Assembly (NCBI RefSeq): GCF_019823065.1
Contig: NZ_CP081966.1
Location: 1,457,501 to 1,521,500 of the forward strand
Direction of reading: 5' to 3'
Source: Pseudomonas mosselii
GTDB taxonomy: Bacteria > Pseudomonadota > Gammaproteobacteria > Pseudomonadales > Pseudomonadaceae
DNA length: 64,000 nt
Part shown: piece by piece, positions 39,459-50,196 of the stretch
How the letters are laid out: every line of letters begins with the position of its first letter
Numbering within the stretch: position 1 is the stretch's first letter
Position numbers and translations under genes: made by a program
Notes under the pieces: model-generated
The model's input: the letters and a program-made list of their open reading frames with translations, nothing else
Databases searched by the model: none
Told to the model about the DNA's origin: nothing

Positions 39459-40130
39459 ATGCGCGACTATCAGTGGTTGCATGAGTACTGCCTGAACCGC
39501 TTCGGTTCGGCCCAGGCGCTGGAAGCCTTCCTGCCGCAGCCGCGCACGCCCGCGCAGTTGCGCGACATCCCTGACGACCGCTACCTGTCGACCCTGGCCC
39601 TGCGCGTATTCCGCGCCGGGCTCAAGCACAGCCTGGTGGACGCCAAGTGGCCGGCGTTCGAGCAGGTGTTCTTCGGTTTCGATCCGGAAAAGGTGGTGCT
39701 GATGGGCGCCGAGCACCTGGAGCGGTTGATGCACGACGAGCGCATCATCCGCCACCTGGGCAAGCTCAAGAGCGTGCCGCGCAATGCGCAGATGGTGCTG
39801 GATGTGGTCAAGGAGAAGGGCAGTTTCGGCGCGTTCATCGCCGACTGGCCAGCGACCGATATCGTCGGGCTGTGGAAGTACCTGGCCAAGCATGGCAACC
39901 AGCTGGGCGGGCTGTCGGCGCCGCGGTTCCTGCGGATGGTCGGCAAGGATACCTTCATTCCCACCGAGGATATGGCGGCGGCGCTGATCGCGCAGAAGAT
40001 CATCGACAAGCCGCCGACCAGTCAGCGTGACCTGGCGCTGGTGCAGCAGGCGTTCAACCAGTGGCATGCCGAGAGCGGGCGGCCGTTGTGCCAGTTGTCG
40101 GTGATGCTGGCGCATACCGTCAACCACTGA
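39459..40130 (+). CDS. DNA-3-methyladenine glycosylase I-like protein
   Basis: 223 residues resembling the Tag (COG2818) helix-hairpin-helix glycosylase group: DAKWPAFEQVFFGF, a LKSVPRNAQ segment and the C-terminal CQLSVMLAHT. It lacks the N-terminal zinc-binding cysteine pattern of E. coli Tag, so activity on 3-methyladenine is uncertain. It starts 4 bp after ttcA and is probably co-transcribed with it. Confidence 0.75.
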   Translation: MRDYQWLHEYCLNRFGSAQALEAFLPQPRTPAQLRDIPDDRYLSTLALRVFRAGLKHSLVDAKWPAFEQVFFGFDPEKVVLMGAEHLERLMHDERIIRHLGKLKSVPRNAQMVLDVVKEKGSFGAFIADWPATDIVGLWKYLAKHGNQLGGLSAPRFLRMVGKDTFIPTEDMAAALIAQKIIDKPPTSQRDLALVQQAFNQWHAESGRPLCQLSVMLAHTVNH

Positions 40131-40137
40131 GATCGCT

Positions 40138-40156
40138 GGGGCTGCAAAGCAGCCCC
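40138..40156. terminator. Hairpin between convergent genes
   Basis: Perfect 8-bp stem GGGGCTGC-AAA-GCAGCCCC between the Tag-like gene and the convergent DUF2069 gene. There is no T-run; the same hairpin occurs next to the GCGGCCTTGTG-type REP elements, so it may be a REP remnant as well as a transcript end. Confidence 0.5.
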
Positions 40157-40160
40157 GGAA

Positions 40161-41522
<1,362 letters not shown>

Positions 41523-41608
41523 GACGGGTCGCATCCAGCTGGGTGTGGCGGCTATTCTAACCGCAGCGACCGACTTCAATGCTTGAAAACTTCGAGAAGG
41601 ATTGACCC

Positions 41609-42076
41609 ATGGCAAGGCGTTTGGCAGCTGCACTGGCCATCACCGCGAGCCTGTTGCTCGGCGGCTGCGGTGCGGACTACGGCGTGGACCAGCACGGCAA
41701 CACGGTAAAGGCCGAACAAATCGACGGGCACTGGCTGGTGCTCAACTACTGGGCCGAATGGTGCGGCCCGTGCCGCACGGAAATCCCTGAACTCAATGCC
41801 GCTGCCAAGCAGTGGGAGGCCCAGGGCATTCGCGTGGTGGGGGTGAACTTCGATGGGCTGCAAGGGCCGGACCTGAAAGCCGCCGCCGATACCTTGGGCA
41901 TCGGTTTCACCGTGCTGGCCCAGGACCCGGCCGAGCGTTACGAGCTGCCGCGCAGCGAGGCGCTGCCGGTGACCTACATCATCGACGACAAGGGCAAGGT
42001 GCGTGAGCAACTGATGGGCGAGCAGACGCTCGAAGGGCTGCAGGCGAAGATCAGGGCTTTGAAAGGCGGCGCCTGA
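41609..42076 (+). CDS. TlpA-like thioredoxin-fold lipoprotein
   Basis: 155 residues. A lipoprotein signal ends in LLLGGC with Cys20 as the lipidated residue. The thioredoxin fold that follows has the active site WCGPC (C52, C55) and cis-Pro in ALPVTYI. It probably acts as a membrane-anchored periplasmic disulfide reductase, for example in cytochrome maturation or general thiol control. It is divergent from the ArsC-like gene. Confidence 0.88.
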   Translation: MARRLAAALAITASLLLGGCGADYGVDQHGNTVKAEQIDGHWLVLNYWAEWCGPCRTEIPELNAAAKQWEAQGIRVVGVNFDGLQGPDLKAAADTLGIGFTVLAQDPAERYELPRSEALPVTYIIDDKGKVREQLMGEQTLEGLQAKIRALKGGA

Positions 42077-42083
42077 TCGATCT

Positions 42084-42187
42084 TGGGGCTGCTTCGCAGC
42101 CCTTTCGCGACACAAGGCCGCTCCCACAGGAGAATGCGCTGCCCTGTGGGAGCGGCCTTGTGTCGCGAAAGGGCCGCGCAGCGGCCC
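42084..42187. repeat. REP pair, GCGGCCTTGTGTCGCGAAAGG type, long palindrome
   Basis: About 104 bp forming an almost complete palindrome. It opens with GGGGCTGC-TTCG-GCAGCC and contains inverted and forward copies of CTGTGGGAGCGGCCTTGTG, then GGGCCGC-GCA-GCGGCCC. It is the best-preserved copy of this second REP family in the window. Confidence 0.88.
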
Positions 42188-42195
42188 CAGGTAGC

Positions 42196-42600
42196 TCAAC
42201 CTTCCTCAGGCCAGAACCGCAGTGGCTTGCCTTCAACCGGCCAGAAACGGATCTGCTCGATCGGCGACACATCCCAGCGCTGCACCGTTTCCAGCGCCTG
42301 CAGGAAGCGTTTTTCCTGCTCCATCAGCGCCGGCGCGCACAGCTTGCGGGTCTTGCCAACCTTGCCGAAACTGATGCGCTCGCCCTCCAGCGTGTAGGGC
42401 GCGAACCAGTGGTTGCAGCCGCCGTTGCCGTAGGCGCGACCATCGTTGGCCAGGGTCAGCGTCAGGTGGCTGTAGTCGATCAGCGGGCGCTCACCAATCC
42501 ACTCCAGCACGTAGCTCTGCTCCTGCTGCAGCTTCGAGGGTTGTGCGGCGCAGCCTATCAGGCCGCAGGCGATCAGCGCGCCGGTCAGCAGCTGTTTCAC
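42196..42600 (-). CDS. META-domain (HslJ-like) lipoprotein
   Basis: 134 residues. Lipoprotein signal with Cys17 in LIGCAA, then a META domain recognised from the YVLEWIGERPL start, NGGCNHWF and the FGKVGKTRKLC segment. HslJ relatives are linked to heat-shock or novobiocin tolerance in E. coli; the role here is unknown. The start is GTG immediately after the stop of the upstream gene. Confidence 0.8.
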   Translation of the reverse strand: MKQLLTGALIACGLIGCAAQPSKLQQEQSYVLEWIGERPLIDYSHLTLTLANDGRAYGNGGCNHWFAPYTLEGERISFGKVGKTRKLCAPALMEQEKRFLQALETVQRWDVSPIEQIRFWPVEGKPLRFWPEEG

Positions 42601-43035
42601 TCAACCACGCTCCCGGCACTGTGGGCACAGGTGCTTGTCGCCCTTGCTCGCCCAGCCCAGTTCCTGGATGCGCGCGCTGGCGGCCGGGGCCTGGCCCTTC
42701 TTGCCTAGCTTGGCGTCGTTGGCGAACTCGAAGTCCAGCACCGCGTCGCAGCTGTCGCACTTGACCTGCCAGTTGAGGATCTCAAGCTCGTTGAACGCCG
42801 GGCCCTGGGCCACGGCGACCCACTGGCCGTGCGGGTTGATCAGGTGGCGCACGGTCTCGACGGTCAGTCGCATGGACAGGTCCTTGCTGCCCTTGAGGGT
42901 GACCAGCAGGACGTCGCCTTTTTGGATCGAGCCGCCGTTGCCGGTGACCTGGTAGCGGCCCGGCACCAGTGCGCGGCACTCGATCAGGGTGTGTTGCGGG
43001 TTGAAAAGGGTGTAGCGGAAATCGTGTTCGACCAT
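42601..43035 (-). CDS. Conserved protein with zinc-ribbon-like cysteines
   Basis: 144 residues, not matched to a named family. The first 80 residues look like a compact beta domain. The second half has CDSC (near 92-95) and CPQC (near 138-141), a likely zinc-binding pair. No membrane segment or signal. It abuts the META-domain lipoprotein gene without a gap and probably shares its transcript. Confidence 0.7.
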   Translation of the reverse strand: MVEHDFRYTLFNPQHTLIECRALVPGRYQVTGNGGSIQKGDVLLVTLKGSKDLSMRLTVETVRHLINPHGQWVAVAQGPAFNELEILNWQVKCDSCDAVLDFEFANDAKLGKKGQAPAASARIQELGWASKGDKHLCPQCRERG

Positions 43036-43066
43036 GGGTCCTCCAAAATTGCCGCGTATCCTAGCA

Positions 43067-44056
43067 TCAACCGTTTACAAGATTGTGCGGATTGCCTGCC
43101 GCCCAGCGGTTGATGTTGTCCAGGGTGGTCGCGGCGATGGCGTCCAGGGCCTCGCGGGTAAGGAAGGCCTGGTGGGCGGTGACGATCACGTTGGGGAAGG
43201 TCAGCAGGCGTGCCAGCACGTCGTCCTGCAGCGGCAGGTCGGAGCGGTCCTCGAAGAACAGCTGTGCCTCCTCTTCATACACATCCAGCCCCAAGTAGCC
43301 GAGCTGGCCGCTCTTGAGCGCGTCGATCAGCGCCGGGGTATCGACCAGCGCGCCGCGGCCGGTGTTGATCAGCATGGCGCCGGGCTGCAGCTGGGCCAGG
43401 CTCCGGGCGTTGATCAGGTGGCGGGTGTGCTCGGTCAGCGGGCAGTGCAGGCTGATGATGCGTGCCTGGCGCAGCAGCTCGGGCAGCTCAAGGTAGCGCG
43501 CGCCGAGGGCGACCAGCTCGGGGTTGGGATAAGGGTCGTAGGCCAGCAACTGGCAGCCGAAGCCGGCCATGATGCGGGCGAAGGCGGCGCCGATCTGGCC
43601 GGTGCCGACCACGCCGACGGTCTTGCCGTGCAGGTCGAAGCCGGTCAGTCCGTGGAGGGTGAAATCGCCCTCGCGAGTGCGGTTGTAGGCCCGGTGCAAA
43701 CGGCGGTTGAGGGCCAGGATCAGGGCCACGGCGTGCTCGGCGACGGCGTGGGGCGAATAGGCCGGGACGCGGACCACGGTCAGGCCAAGGCGCTGTGCCG
43801 CAGCCAGGTCGACATGGTTGAAGCCGGCCGAGCGCAGGGCGATCAGGCGCGTGCCGCCGGCGGCCAGGCGTTCCAGCACCGGGGCGTCGAGCTCGTCGTT
43901 GATGAAGGCGCAGACCACCTCGAAACCCTGGGCCAGCGGCGCGGTGTCCAGAGTCAGGCGGGCGGGCTGGTAGTGCAGCTCCAGGGGCCCCGCGCTGGCG
44001 GCGCGGGTGAAGCTTTCCTGATCGTAGTGCTGGCTGCTGAACAACAGAGCGCGCAT
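43067..44056 (-). CDS. ldhA: D-lactate dehydrogenase, fermentative LdhA
   Basis: 329 residues of the D-2-hydroxyacid dehydrogenase family, reducing pyruvate to D-lactate with NADH. The NAD fold is VVGTGQIG near 148-155, the catalytic Arg is in RSAGFNH or TGRGALVD, and the acid/base His in VTAHQAFLT near 296. Pseudomonas gene order ldhA-gacS is conserved, and LdhA supports pyruvate fermentation under low oxygen. It lies just downstream of gacS. Confidence 0.92.
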   Translation of the reverse strand: MRALLFSSQHYDQESFTRAASAGPLELHYQPARLTLDTAPLAQGFEVVCAFINDELDAPVLERLAAGGTRLIALRSAGFNHVDLAAAQRLGLTVVRVPAYSPHAVAEHAVALILALNRRLHRAYNRTREGDFTLHGLTGFDLHGKTVGVVGTGQIGAAFARIMAGFGCQLLAYDPYPNPELVALGARYLELPELLRQARIISLHCPLTEHTRHLINARSLAQLQPGAMLINTGRGALVDTPALIDALKSGQLGYLGLDVYEEEAQLFFEDRSDLPLQDDVLARLLTFPNVIVTAHQAFLTREALDAIAATTLDNINRWAAGNPHNLVNG

Positions 44057-44124
44057 GGTTGGGGTCCTGTCTGAAATGCCACCAGTCTAGCCAAATGGTT
44101 GGCCTGGGCGTTGACCTGTGTCGC

Positions 44125-46881
44125 CTACGCGCTCTGGCGCGCCTGTTCGGCCAAGCGGTTGATGGCCTGGTCCAGTTCGTCCAAGGCCTGCAATGCCTGG
44201 GGGCTATCCTGCTTGAGCAAGGTCTCGCTGCGCTGGCAGGCCGCCCGCAACTGCGGCACGCCGCAATAGCGCGAGGCACCGTTTAGCCGGTGCACGCGCT
44301 CGATCATCGCTGTGCGGTCGGCGGCTTTGCGCGCGGCCCGGATGGCTTCGCGGTCGGATTCCAGCGAGGCCAGCAGCATGGCCAGCATGTCCGCCGCCAA
44401 GTCCGCCTTGCCGGCAGCCAGACGCAGGCCTTCCTCCGGGTCGAGCACCTTCAGCTCGCTGCTGTCGGCCAGGCGTTCGCTGGCGCGTTCCGGTGGCGGC
44501 GCGCCCAGGCTCAGGCCCGTCCACTTCATCACCACCTGGGCCAGCTGGCGCTCGCTGATCGGCTTGGTCAGGTAGTCGTCCATGCCGCTGTGCAGCAGGG
44601 CGCGCTTTTCGTTGGCCATGGCGTGGGCGGTGAGGGCCACGATCGGCAGGGGCGGGCCGCTCTGGCTGCTTTCCCACTGGCGGATCTGCTCGGTGCAGGC
44701 GCGGCCATCCATGCCGGGCATCTGCACATCCATCAGCACCAGGTCGAACGGTTCGTCCTGCACGGCCTGTACCGCGCCTTAGCCATTGTCCACCGCCAGC
44801 ACCTCGGCGCCCATGCCTTCGAGCAGGGTCTGCACCAGCAGCAGGTTGGCCGGGTTGTCGTCGACGCAGAGGATTTTCGGCATGCGCTGGCCCGTGTGGT
44901 TGCGCTGCTCGCACACCGGGCGGCGCGGTTGCACCAGTTCTAGCAGCAGGCGGCGCAGCTTGCGGGTGCAGGTCGGCTTGGCCAGCAATTGGCCGTGGGC
45001 GTTGGGCAGGTAGGGGTGGTAGAGCGGCTGTTCGGTGGTCGGGCAGAGCACCACGCACTGGCAGCCTAGGCGCTCAAGCTGCTGGTGGTAATGGCCCAGC
45101 TGTTCCGGCGACAGGCTGCCCAGGTTGACCCCGAGCACGGCGAACTCGAAGGGTTGTCCGGCCTGGCTGGCGGCCTGCGCGCCTTGCAGCAGTTGGTCGC
45201 AGGACGCGAACACGCTGACCGCCAGGCCGCAGTCCTCCAGTTGGTGTTCCAGCGCCTGTCGTGCCAAGTCGTGGCTGTCGACGATGGCCACGCGGCGGCC
45301 GAGCAGGGCCTGGGCGGGCTGCTCCTCGGCGTCGTCGTGAGCCTTGGGCAGGTTGAGGCTGATCCAGAACTGCGAGCCTTCGCCGGGCGTGCTGTCGACA
45401 CCGATCTCGCCACCCATCTGCTCGATCAGGCGCTTGGAGATCACCAGCCCCAGGCCGGTACCGCCGGGCTGGCGCGACAACGAGTTGTCGGCCTGGCTGA
45501 AGGCCTGGAACAGGGTGCGCACATCCTGGGGCGAGAGGCCGATGCCGGTGTCCTGAACGCTAATGCGCAGTTGCACGCTGTCTTCCTGCTCGTCCTCAAG
45601 CATGGCGCGTACGACGATGGTGCCTTCGCGGGTAAACTTGATGGCGTTACTCACCAGGTTGGTGAGGATCTGCTTGAGCCGCAGCGGGTCGCCCACCAGC
45701 GACAGCGGCGTGTCGCGGTAGACCAGGCTGAGCAGCTCCAGCTGCTTGGCGTGGGCGGCCGGGGCAAGGATGGTCAGGGTGTCCTGAATCAGGTCGCGCA
45801 GGTTCAGCGGGATGCTATCGAGCACCAGCTTGCCGGCCTCGATCTTGGAGAAGTCGAGGATCTCGTTGATGATCCCCAGCAGGTTGTCGGCGGACTTCTC
45901 GATGGTGCCGAGGTAGTCAAGCTGGCGCGGGGTCAGCTCGCTCTTCTGCAACAGGTGGGTGAAGCCGAGGATGCCGTTGAGCGGGGTACGGATCTCATGG
46001 CTCATGTTGGCGAGGAACTCGGACTTGATCCGGCTGGCCTCCAGGGCCTCCTTGCGCGCCATGTCCAGCTCGATGTTCTGGATCTCGATGGTCTCCAGAT
46101 TCTGGCGCACGTCCTCGGTGGCTTGGTCGATGCTGTGCTGCAGTTCTTCGTGGGCGCTGTGCAGGGTCTCGGCCATGCGGTTGATGCCGGCGGCCAGCTC
46201 GTCGAGTTCATGGCTGCCCATGGCCGGCAGGCGTTCGTCCAGGTGCCCGTCCTTGAGCTGGTTGACCGCGTGCTTGATGCGGTTGATCGGGTTGTTGATG
46301 GTACGGCTCATGCGCAGGGCCAGCAGCGCGGTCAGGCTCAGGCAGGCGAGGATCAGCAGCAGGCTGGTGAACAGGTTGCGGTAGCCGCGCAGCAAGGTGC
46401 CGTCGTGGGACAGTTCGATCTCCACCCAGCCGAGCAGGCGCTCGGCCTCGGCGGGAACGGCGTCGGTGGCCAGGTCGCGGTGATGGCCGAACACCGGCAT
46501 CAGGTAGCGGGTGGCGTCGTTGCCGGTGCGTTGCAGCAGTTGCGTGCCGGTGCCGCCGCTGGGCGGCTGGTTGAGCATGCTCGGACCTGCGTGGGCCAGG
46601 CGCGTGCGGTCGGCGGCGAGGAACGCCACGGCGCGCACATCGGCCTGCTCCAACGCCTGGGTGGCGATACGCTCCAGTTGCGCCGGGGCCTGGCGGGCGA
46701 GGGCCGGTGCCGCCAGGGGTGCCAGTTGCTCGGCGATCATCTTGCCGCGCTGCAGCAGTTGCGTACGCAGGTCGTTCTGTTGCAGCCAGGTGAAGTAACT
46801 GCCCAGCACCAGGGCCATCAGGCTGGCGGGCAGCAAGGCCAGCAGCAGGACGCGGCTGCGGATTCCCAAACGGTCGAGCAC
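44125..46881 (-). pseudogene. gacS: Hybrid sensor kinase GacS, interrupted by an in-frame stop
   Basis: Full frame would be 918 residues, the normal GacS size. Order: two membrane helices (about 9-30, 168-190) around a periplasmic loop, HAMP, HisKA with H295 (NMSHEIRTP), HATPase, a degenerate receiver, a true receiver, and a C-terminal HPt domain with His in VHRLNGASRYCG. At codon 701 (44779-44781) a TAA interrupts the second receiver (AVDNG-stop-GAVQAVQDEPF) and the frame continues unchanged to 44125. A Tyr codon (TAT or TAC) is the likely original. The 700-residue product keeps the kinase but lacks the receiver phospho-acceptor Asp (VLMDVQMPG) and the HPt His, so it cannot pass phosphate to GacA. 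Spontaneous gacS mutants are well known in Pseudomonas; a sequencing error is the alternative. Confidence 0.9.
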
Positions 46882-47100
46882 ACCTGTCTCCTGTCATGTG
46901 CTGTTAAAGGCGCAGTTCGCGCATCAGCGGGAACGTTACTCTGCGCTGAGGGGGAATGCACAGGATTTGTAATGGTTTTTGCTTTTCTCAGATGGCAGTG
47001 CCGGTGCGACCGCTCTGACCTCGCGCCAGTCGGGCGACGGTTGCCTTGTTCGGACCGCTTGTCCAATAATCGCGCAATTGAGAATTGATGGCAGTTGCCA

Positions 47101-47817
47101 ATGCATCCTGAAGCTATTCGCGCGACCAACATCCTCGCCATCGAGGACGACCCCGTGCTGGGCGCCTACCTGCACGACGAGCTGCAGCGCGGCGGCTTCC
47201 AGGTGACCTGGTGCCGCGATGCCCTCGAAGGCCTGGAGGCGGCGGGCCGGCAGGTGTTCGACTTGGTGCTGATGGACATCCTGCTGCCCGGCCTCAACGG
47301 CCTGGACGCCCTGGTCAGCCTGCGTCGGTGCAGCGCCACGCCGGTGATCCTGATGTCGGCGCTGGGCGCCGAGGCCGACCGCATCAGCGGCTTCGAGCGC
47401 GGCGCGGACGACTACCTGCCCAAGCCGTTCAGCTTTGCCGAGCTGCGCGTGCGAATCGAGGCGATCCTGCGTCGGGTGGCCTTCGAGCGACGCGCTCGGG
47501 CGCCGCGGGAGGCGGACACCGGGCAGCTGCATTTCGACGAGCAGACCACCGATGTCAGCTTCGCCGGAGCCCGTGCCGGTCTGACTCCCAGTGAATACCG
47601 CCTGCTCGACACCCTGCACCGCAGCCAGGATGAGGTGCTGAGCAAGCCCTTCCTCTACCAGCACGTCCTGCAGCGCGGTTACTCGCGGCATGACCGCAGC
47701 CTGGACATGCACGTCAGCCAGATCCGCCGCAAGCTCAAGGCCATCGGCTACCACGAGCGGCAGGTGCGTACCGTGTGGGGCAAAGGCTATGTGTTCGGCG
47801 TGGGCGAGGCCGACTGA
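47101..47817 (+). CDS. OmpR-family response regulator (PirR-like position)
   Basis: 238 residues: receiver with acidic pocket EDD, phospho-acceptor Asp in LVLMDILLPG, and KPFSF, then a winged helix ending VRTVWGKGYVFGV. It sits between gacS and cysM, where P. aeruginosa has pirR-pirS-pirA for catecholate siderophore uptake. Here only the two-component pair is present. ATG 47101 opens the protein; a TTG two codons upstream is disregarded. The kinase starts 3 bp after its stop. Name by position only. Confidence 0.85.
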   Translation: MHPEAIRATNILAIEDDPVLGAYLHDELQRGGFQVTWCRDALEGLEAAGRQVFDLVLMDILLPGLNGLDALVSLRRCSATPVILMSALGAEADRISGFERGADDYLPKPFSFAELRVRIEAILRRVAFERRARAPREADTGQLHFDEQTTDVSFAGARAGLTPSEYRLLDTLHRSQDEVLSKPFLYQHVLQRGYSRHDRSLDMHVSQIRRKLKAIGYHERQVRTVWGKGYVFGVGEAD

Positions 47818-47820
47818 ACC

Positions 47821-49215
47821 ATGCTCGACCGTCACTCGTTGTTCTGGAAACTCACCGTCCTGCTGGTGGGCTTCTGCCTGTTGATGATCGGCCTGAGCTA
47901 CAGCTGGGGCCGGCACATGGAAACCCAGGATGCCTTCCTGTCCGAGCCGGCGCGGCAGGTCCTGCGCGGTTACGCGGCCGAGGCCGAGCAAGCCTGGCGC
48001 AGCGGCGACCGCGAGGGGGTGGATGCCTGGCTGGCCACGATGCGCGAGCGCGAACAGGGCTGGGTGGGCGTGCTCGATGGCGATCTGCAGCCGCTGGGCA
48101 GCGCCGACCTGAGCGCAGGCCAGGCCCAGCGCCTGACCCGCCTGCGTGGCGTCGACTGGCCCATGAGTCGGCGCACCATCGGCCAGCCCTGGTTGCGCCT
48201 GCCGTTCCCCGGCGCGCCGGAGCAGGGCATGTTGGTGATCGAGCTGCCGGAGCGCTTCAACCCCGGCCAATACCGGTTGTTCTGGCGCATTGTCACCAAC
48301 GGCATCATCCCTGGGCTGTTCACCTTGCTGCTGTGCGTCGGCCTGTACCGCATGCTGATCGTGCCGCTCAACCAACTGCGTGAGCAGGCCAATGCTTGGC
48401 GTGCCGACCAGTTGGCGGCGCGCCTGGACTCGCGCACCACTCGGCGCAAGGACGAACTGGGCGAACTGGCCCGCGCTTTCGACCAGATGGCCGAACGCCT
48501 GCAGGGTACCGTGGCCCTGCAGCAGCAGTTGCTGCGCGACCTGTCCCACGAGCTGCGCACGCCGCTCAGCCGCCTGCGCGTGGCCTGCGATGGCGAGACC
48601 GACCTGCAGCGCCTGCGCGAACGCCTGCACCGTGAGGTGGATGGCATGCAGCAACTGGTCGAGGACACCTTGCAACTGGCCTGGCAGGACGCCGAGCGCG
48701 CGCCGGTAAACCTCGAGCCGATCCAGGTGGCGGCGCTGTGGGATCTGCTCAGCGAGAACGCCTGCTATGAAAGCGGCTGGGCGCCGCGACGGCTGCGCTG
48801 CGAGCTGTCGGCTGACTGCTGGGTGCAAGGCAGCCTCAATGACCTGGCCCAGGCGCTGGAGAACATGTTGCGCAATGCCATCCGTCATTCACCCGAGGCG
48901 GGTGTGGTACGCCTGAGCGGTTGGCGGGAGGGCGGGTATTGGCGTATCGACCTGGAGGACGAGGGCGGGGGCGTGGCCGAGGAAGACCTGGAGCGGATCT
49001 TCGCGCCGTTTTCCCGGCTGGAGGGTTCGCGGCCAGGGGACGGTGGTTTCGGCTTGGGCTTGAGCATCGCCCGCAATGCGATCCGCCGCCAGGGTGGGCG
49101 CGTGTGGGCGGTCAATGGCGAGCGCGGCCTGCGCTTGTGCCTGCGCCTGGCTGCGGGGGAGTCGAGCCCATTGCGGGACAAGCCCGCTCCAGGCACTTAT
49201 AGCCACCCGTTATAA
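47821..49215 (+). CDS. Sensor histidine kinase (PirS-like position), REP-derived C-terminus
   Basis: 464 residues: two membrane helices (about 11-30 and 157-180) around a short periplasmic loop, HAMP, HisKA with His in DLSHELRTPLSRLR and a complete ATPase domain (NMLRNAIRHS, EDEGGGV, GFGLGLSI). The last 20 or so residues (SSPLRDKPAPG onward) are read from a REP sequence at 49171-49190, so the original end was probably replaced or extended by REP insertion. Partner of the preceding regulator. The signal may relate to iron if the Pir analogy holds. Confidence 0.85.
   Translation: MLDRHSLFWKLTVLLVGFCLLMIGLSYSWGRHMETQDAFLSEPARQVLRGYAAEAEQAWRSGDREGVDAWLATMREREQGWVGVLDGDLQPLGSADLSAGQAQRLTRLRGVDWPMSRRTIGQPWLRLPFPGAPEQGMLVIELPERFNPGQYRLFWRIVTNGIIPGLFTLLLCVGLYRMLIVPLNQLREQANAWRADQLAARLDSRTTRRKDELGELARAFDQMAERLQGTVALQQQLLRDLSHELRTPLSRLRVACDGETDLQRLRERLHREVDGMQQLVEDTLQLAWQDAERAPVNLEPIQVAALWDLLSENACYESGWAPRRLRCELSADCWVQGSLNDLAQALENMLRNAIRHSPEAGVVRLSGWREGGYWRIDLEDEGGGVAEEDLERIFAPFSRLEGSRPGDGGFGLGLSIARNAIRRQGGRVWAVNGERGLRLCLRLAAGESSPLRDKPAPGTYSHPL
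49171..49190. repeat. REP element inside a coding sequence
   Basis: TTGCGGGACAAGCCCGCTCC, a slightly decayed inverted-type REP, lies inside the 3' end of the sensor kinase gene rather than between genes. Confidence 0.75.
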
Positions 49216-49296
49216 CATCCAGCAATTGCGTGATATGGCCGCGCTGGGTTTGCCGGTATGATAGGTGCCCCTGCCGTCCGGATTGCGAAAACGCCC

Positions 49297-50196
49297 ATGA
49301 CCCTGCAGTACCCAACCATCGCCGAGTGCATCGGCCATACGCCACTGGTTCGCCTGCAGCGCATCGCCGGGGACACCAGCAACACCTTGCTGCTCAAGCT
49401 CGAAGGCAACAATCCGGCAGGTTCGGTCAAGGACCGCCCGGCGCTGTCGATGATCACCCGCGCCGAGCTGCGTGGCCAGATCAAGCCCGGCGACACCCTC
49501 ATCGAAGCCACCTCCGGCAACACCGGCATCGCCTTGGCCATGGCTGCGGCGATCAAGGGCTACAAGATGATCCTGATCATGCCGGACAACTCCACCGCCG
49601 AACGCAAGGCGGCGATGACTGCCTATGGCGCCGAGCTGATCCTGGTGACCAAGGAAGAGGGCATGGAGGGCGCGCGCGACCTCGCCGAGAAGATGCAGGC
49701 CGAAGGCCGCGGCCTGGTCCTCGACCAGTTCGCCAATGGCGATAATCCGATCGCCCACTACAACAGCACCGGCCCGGAAATCTGGCAGCAGACCCAGGGC
49801 ACCATCACCCATTTCATCAGCTCCATGGGCACCACCGGCACCATCATGGGCTGCTCGCAGTACCTCAAGGAGCAGAACCCGGCGGTACAGGTCGTCGGCC
49901 TGCAGCCGATGGAAGGCTCGGCCATCCCCGGCATTCGCCGCTGGCCCCACGAGTACCTGCCGAAGATCTTCGACGCCACCCGGGTCGATCGCGTGGTCGA
50001 CATGTCCCAGCAGGAGGCCGAGCAGACCACCCGTCGCCTGGCCCGCGAAGAGGGCATTTTCTGTGGCGTATCCTCCGGCGGTGCCGTGGCGGCGATGCTA
50101 CGCCTGTCCCGCGAAGTCGAGAACGCGGTGATGGTCGCCATCATCTGCGACCGCGGCGACCGTTACCTCTCCACCGGCCTGTTCGATCCAACCTGA
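49297..50196 (+). CDS. cysM: Cysteine synthase B, CysM
   Basis: 299-residue PLP enzyme making cysteine from O-acetylserine and sulfide or thiosulfate. PLP lysine K45 in AGSVKDRPA, the substrate loop TSGNTG at 71-76, and the phosphate-binding [11 protein letters not shown]. CysM-type rather than CysK by its sequence style and its conserved place before rlmD and relA. The ATG at 49297 opens the conserved region. It overlaps the rlmD start by one base (TGATG). Confidence 0.95.
   Translation: MTLQYPTIAECIGHTPLVRLQRIAGDTSNTLLLKLEGNNPAGSVKDRPALSMITRAELRGQIKPGDTLIEATSGNTGIALAMAAAIKGYKMILIMPDNSTAERKAAMTAYGAELILVTKEEGMEGARDLAEKMQAEGRGLVLDQFANGDNPIAHYNSTGPEIWQQTQGTITHFISSMGTTGTIMGCSQYLKEQNPAVQVVGLQPMEGSAIPGIRRWPHEYLPKIFDATRVDRVVDMSQQEAEQTTRRLAREEGIFCGVSSGGAVAAMLRLSREVENAVMVAIICDRGDRYLSTGLFDPT

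Noticed and set aside
44763..44763. Internal ATG at 44763 as start of a separate HPt protein
   Set aside because: It lies inside the second receiver domain, has no Shine-Dalgarno, and the frame is continuous with gacS except for one stop codon; a broken gacS explains it better. The start shown would be a GTG/CTG-like restart at best.
45085..48888. Two frames of 650-667 codons antisense to gacS and the PirRS-like genes
   Set aside because: Both are shadows of conserved two-component genes; no ribosome site or domain was recognised.
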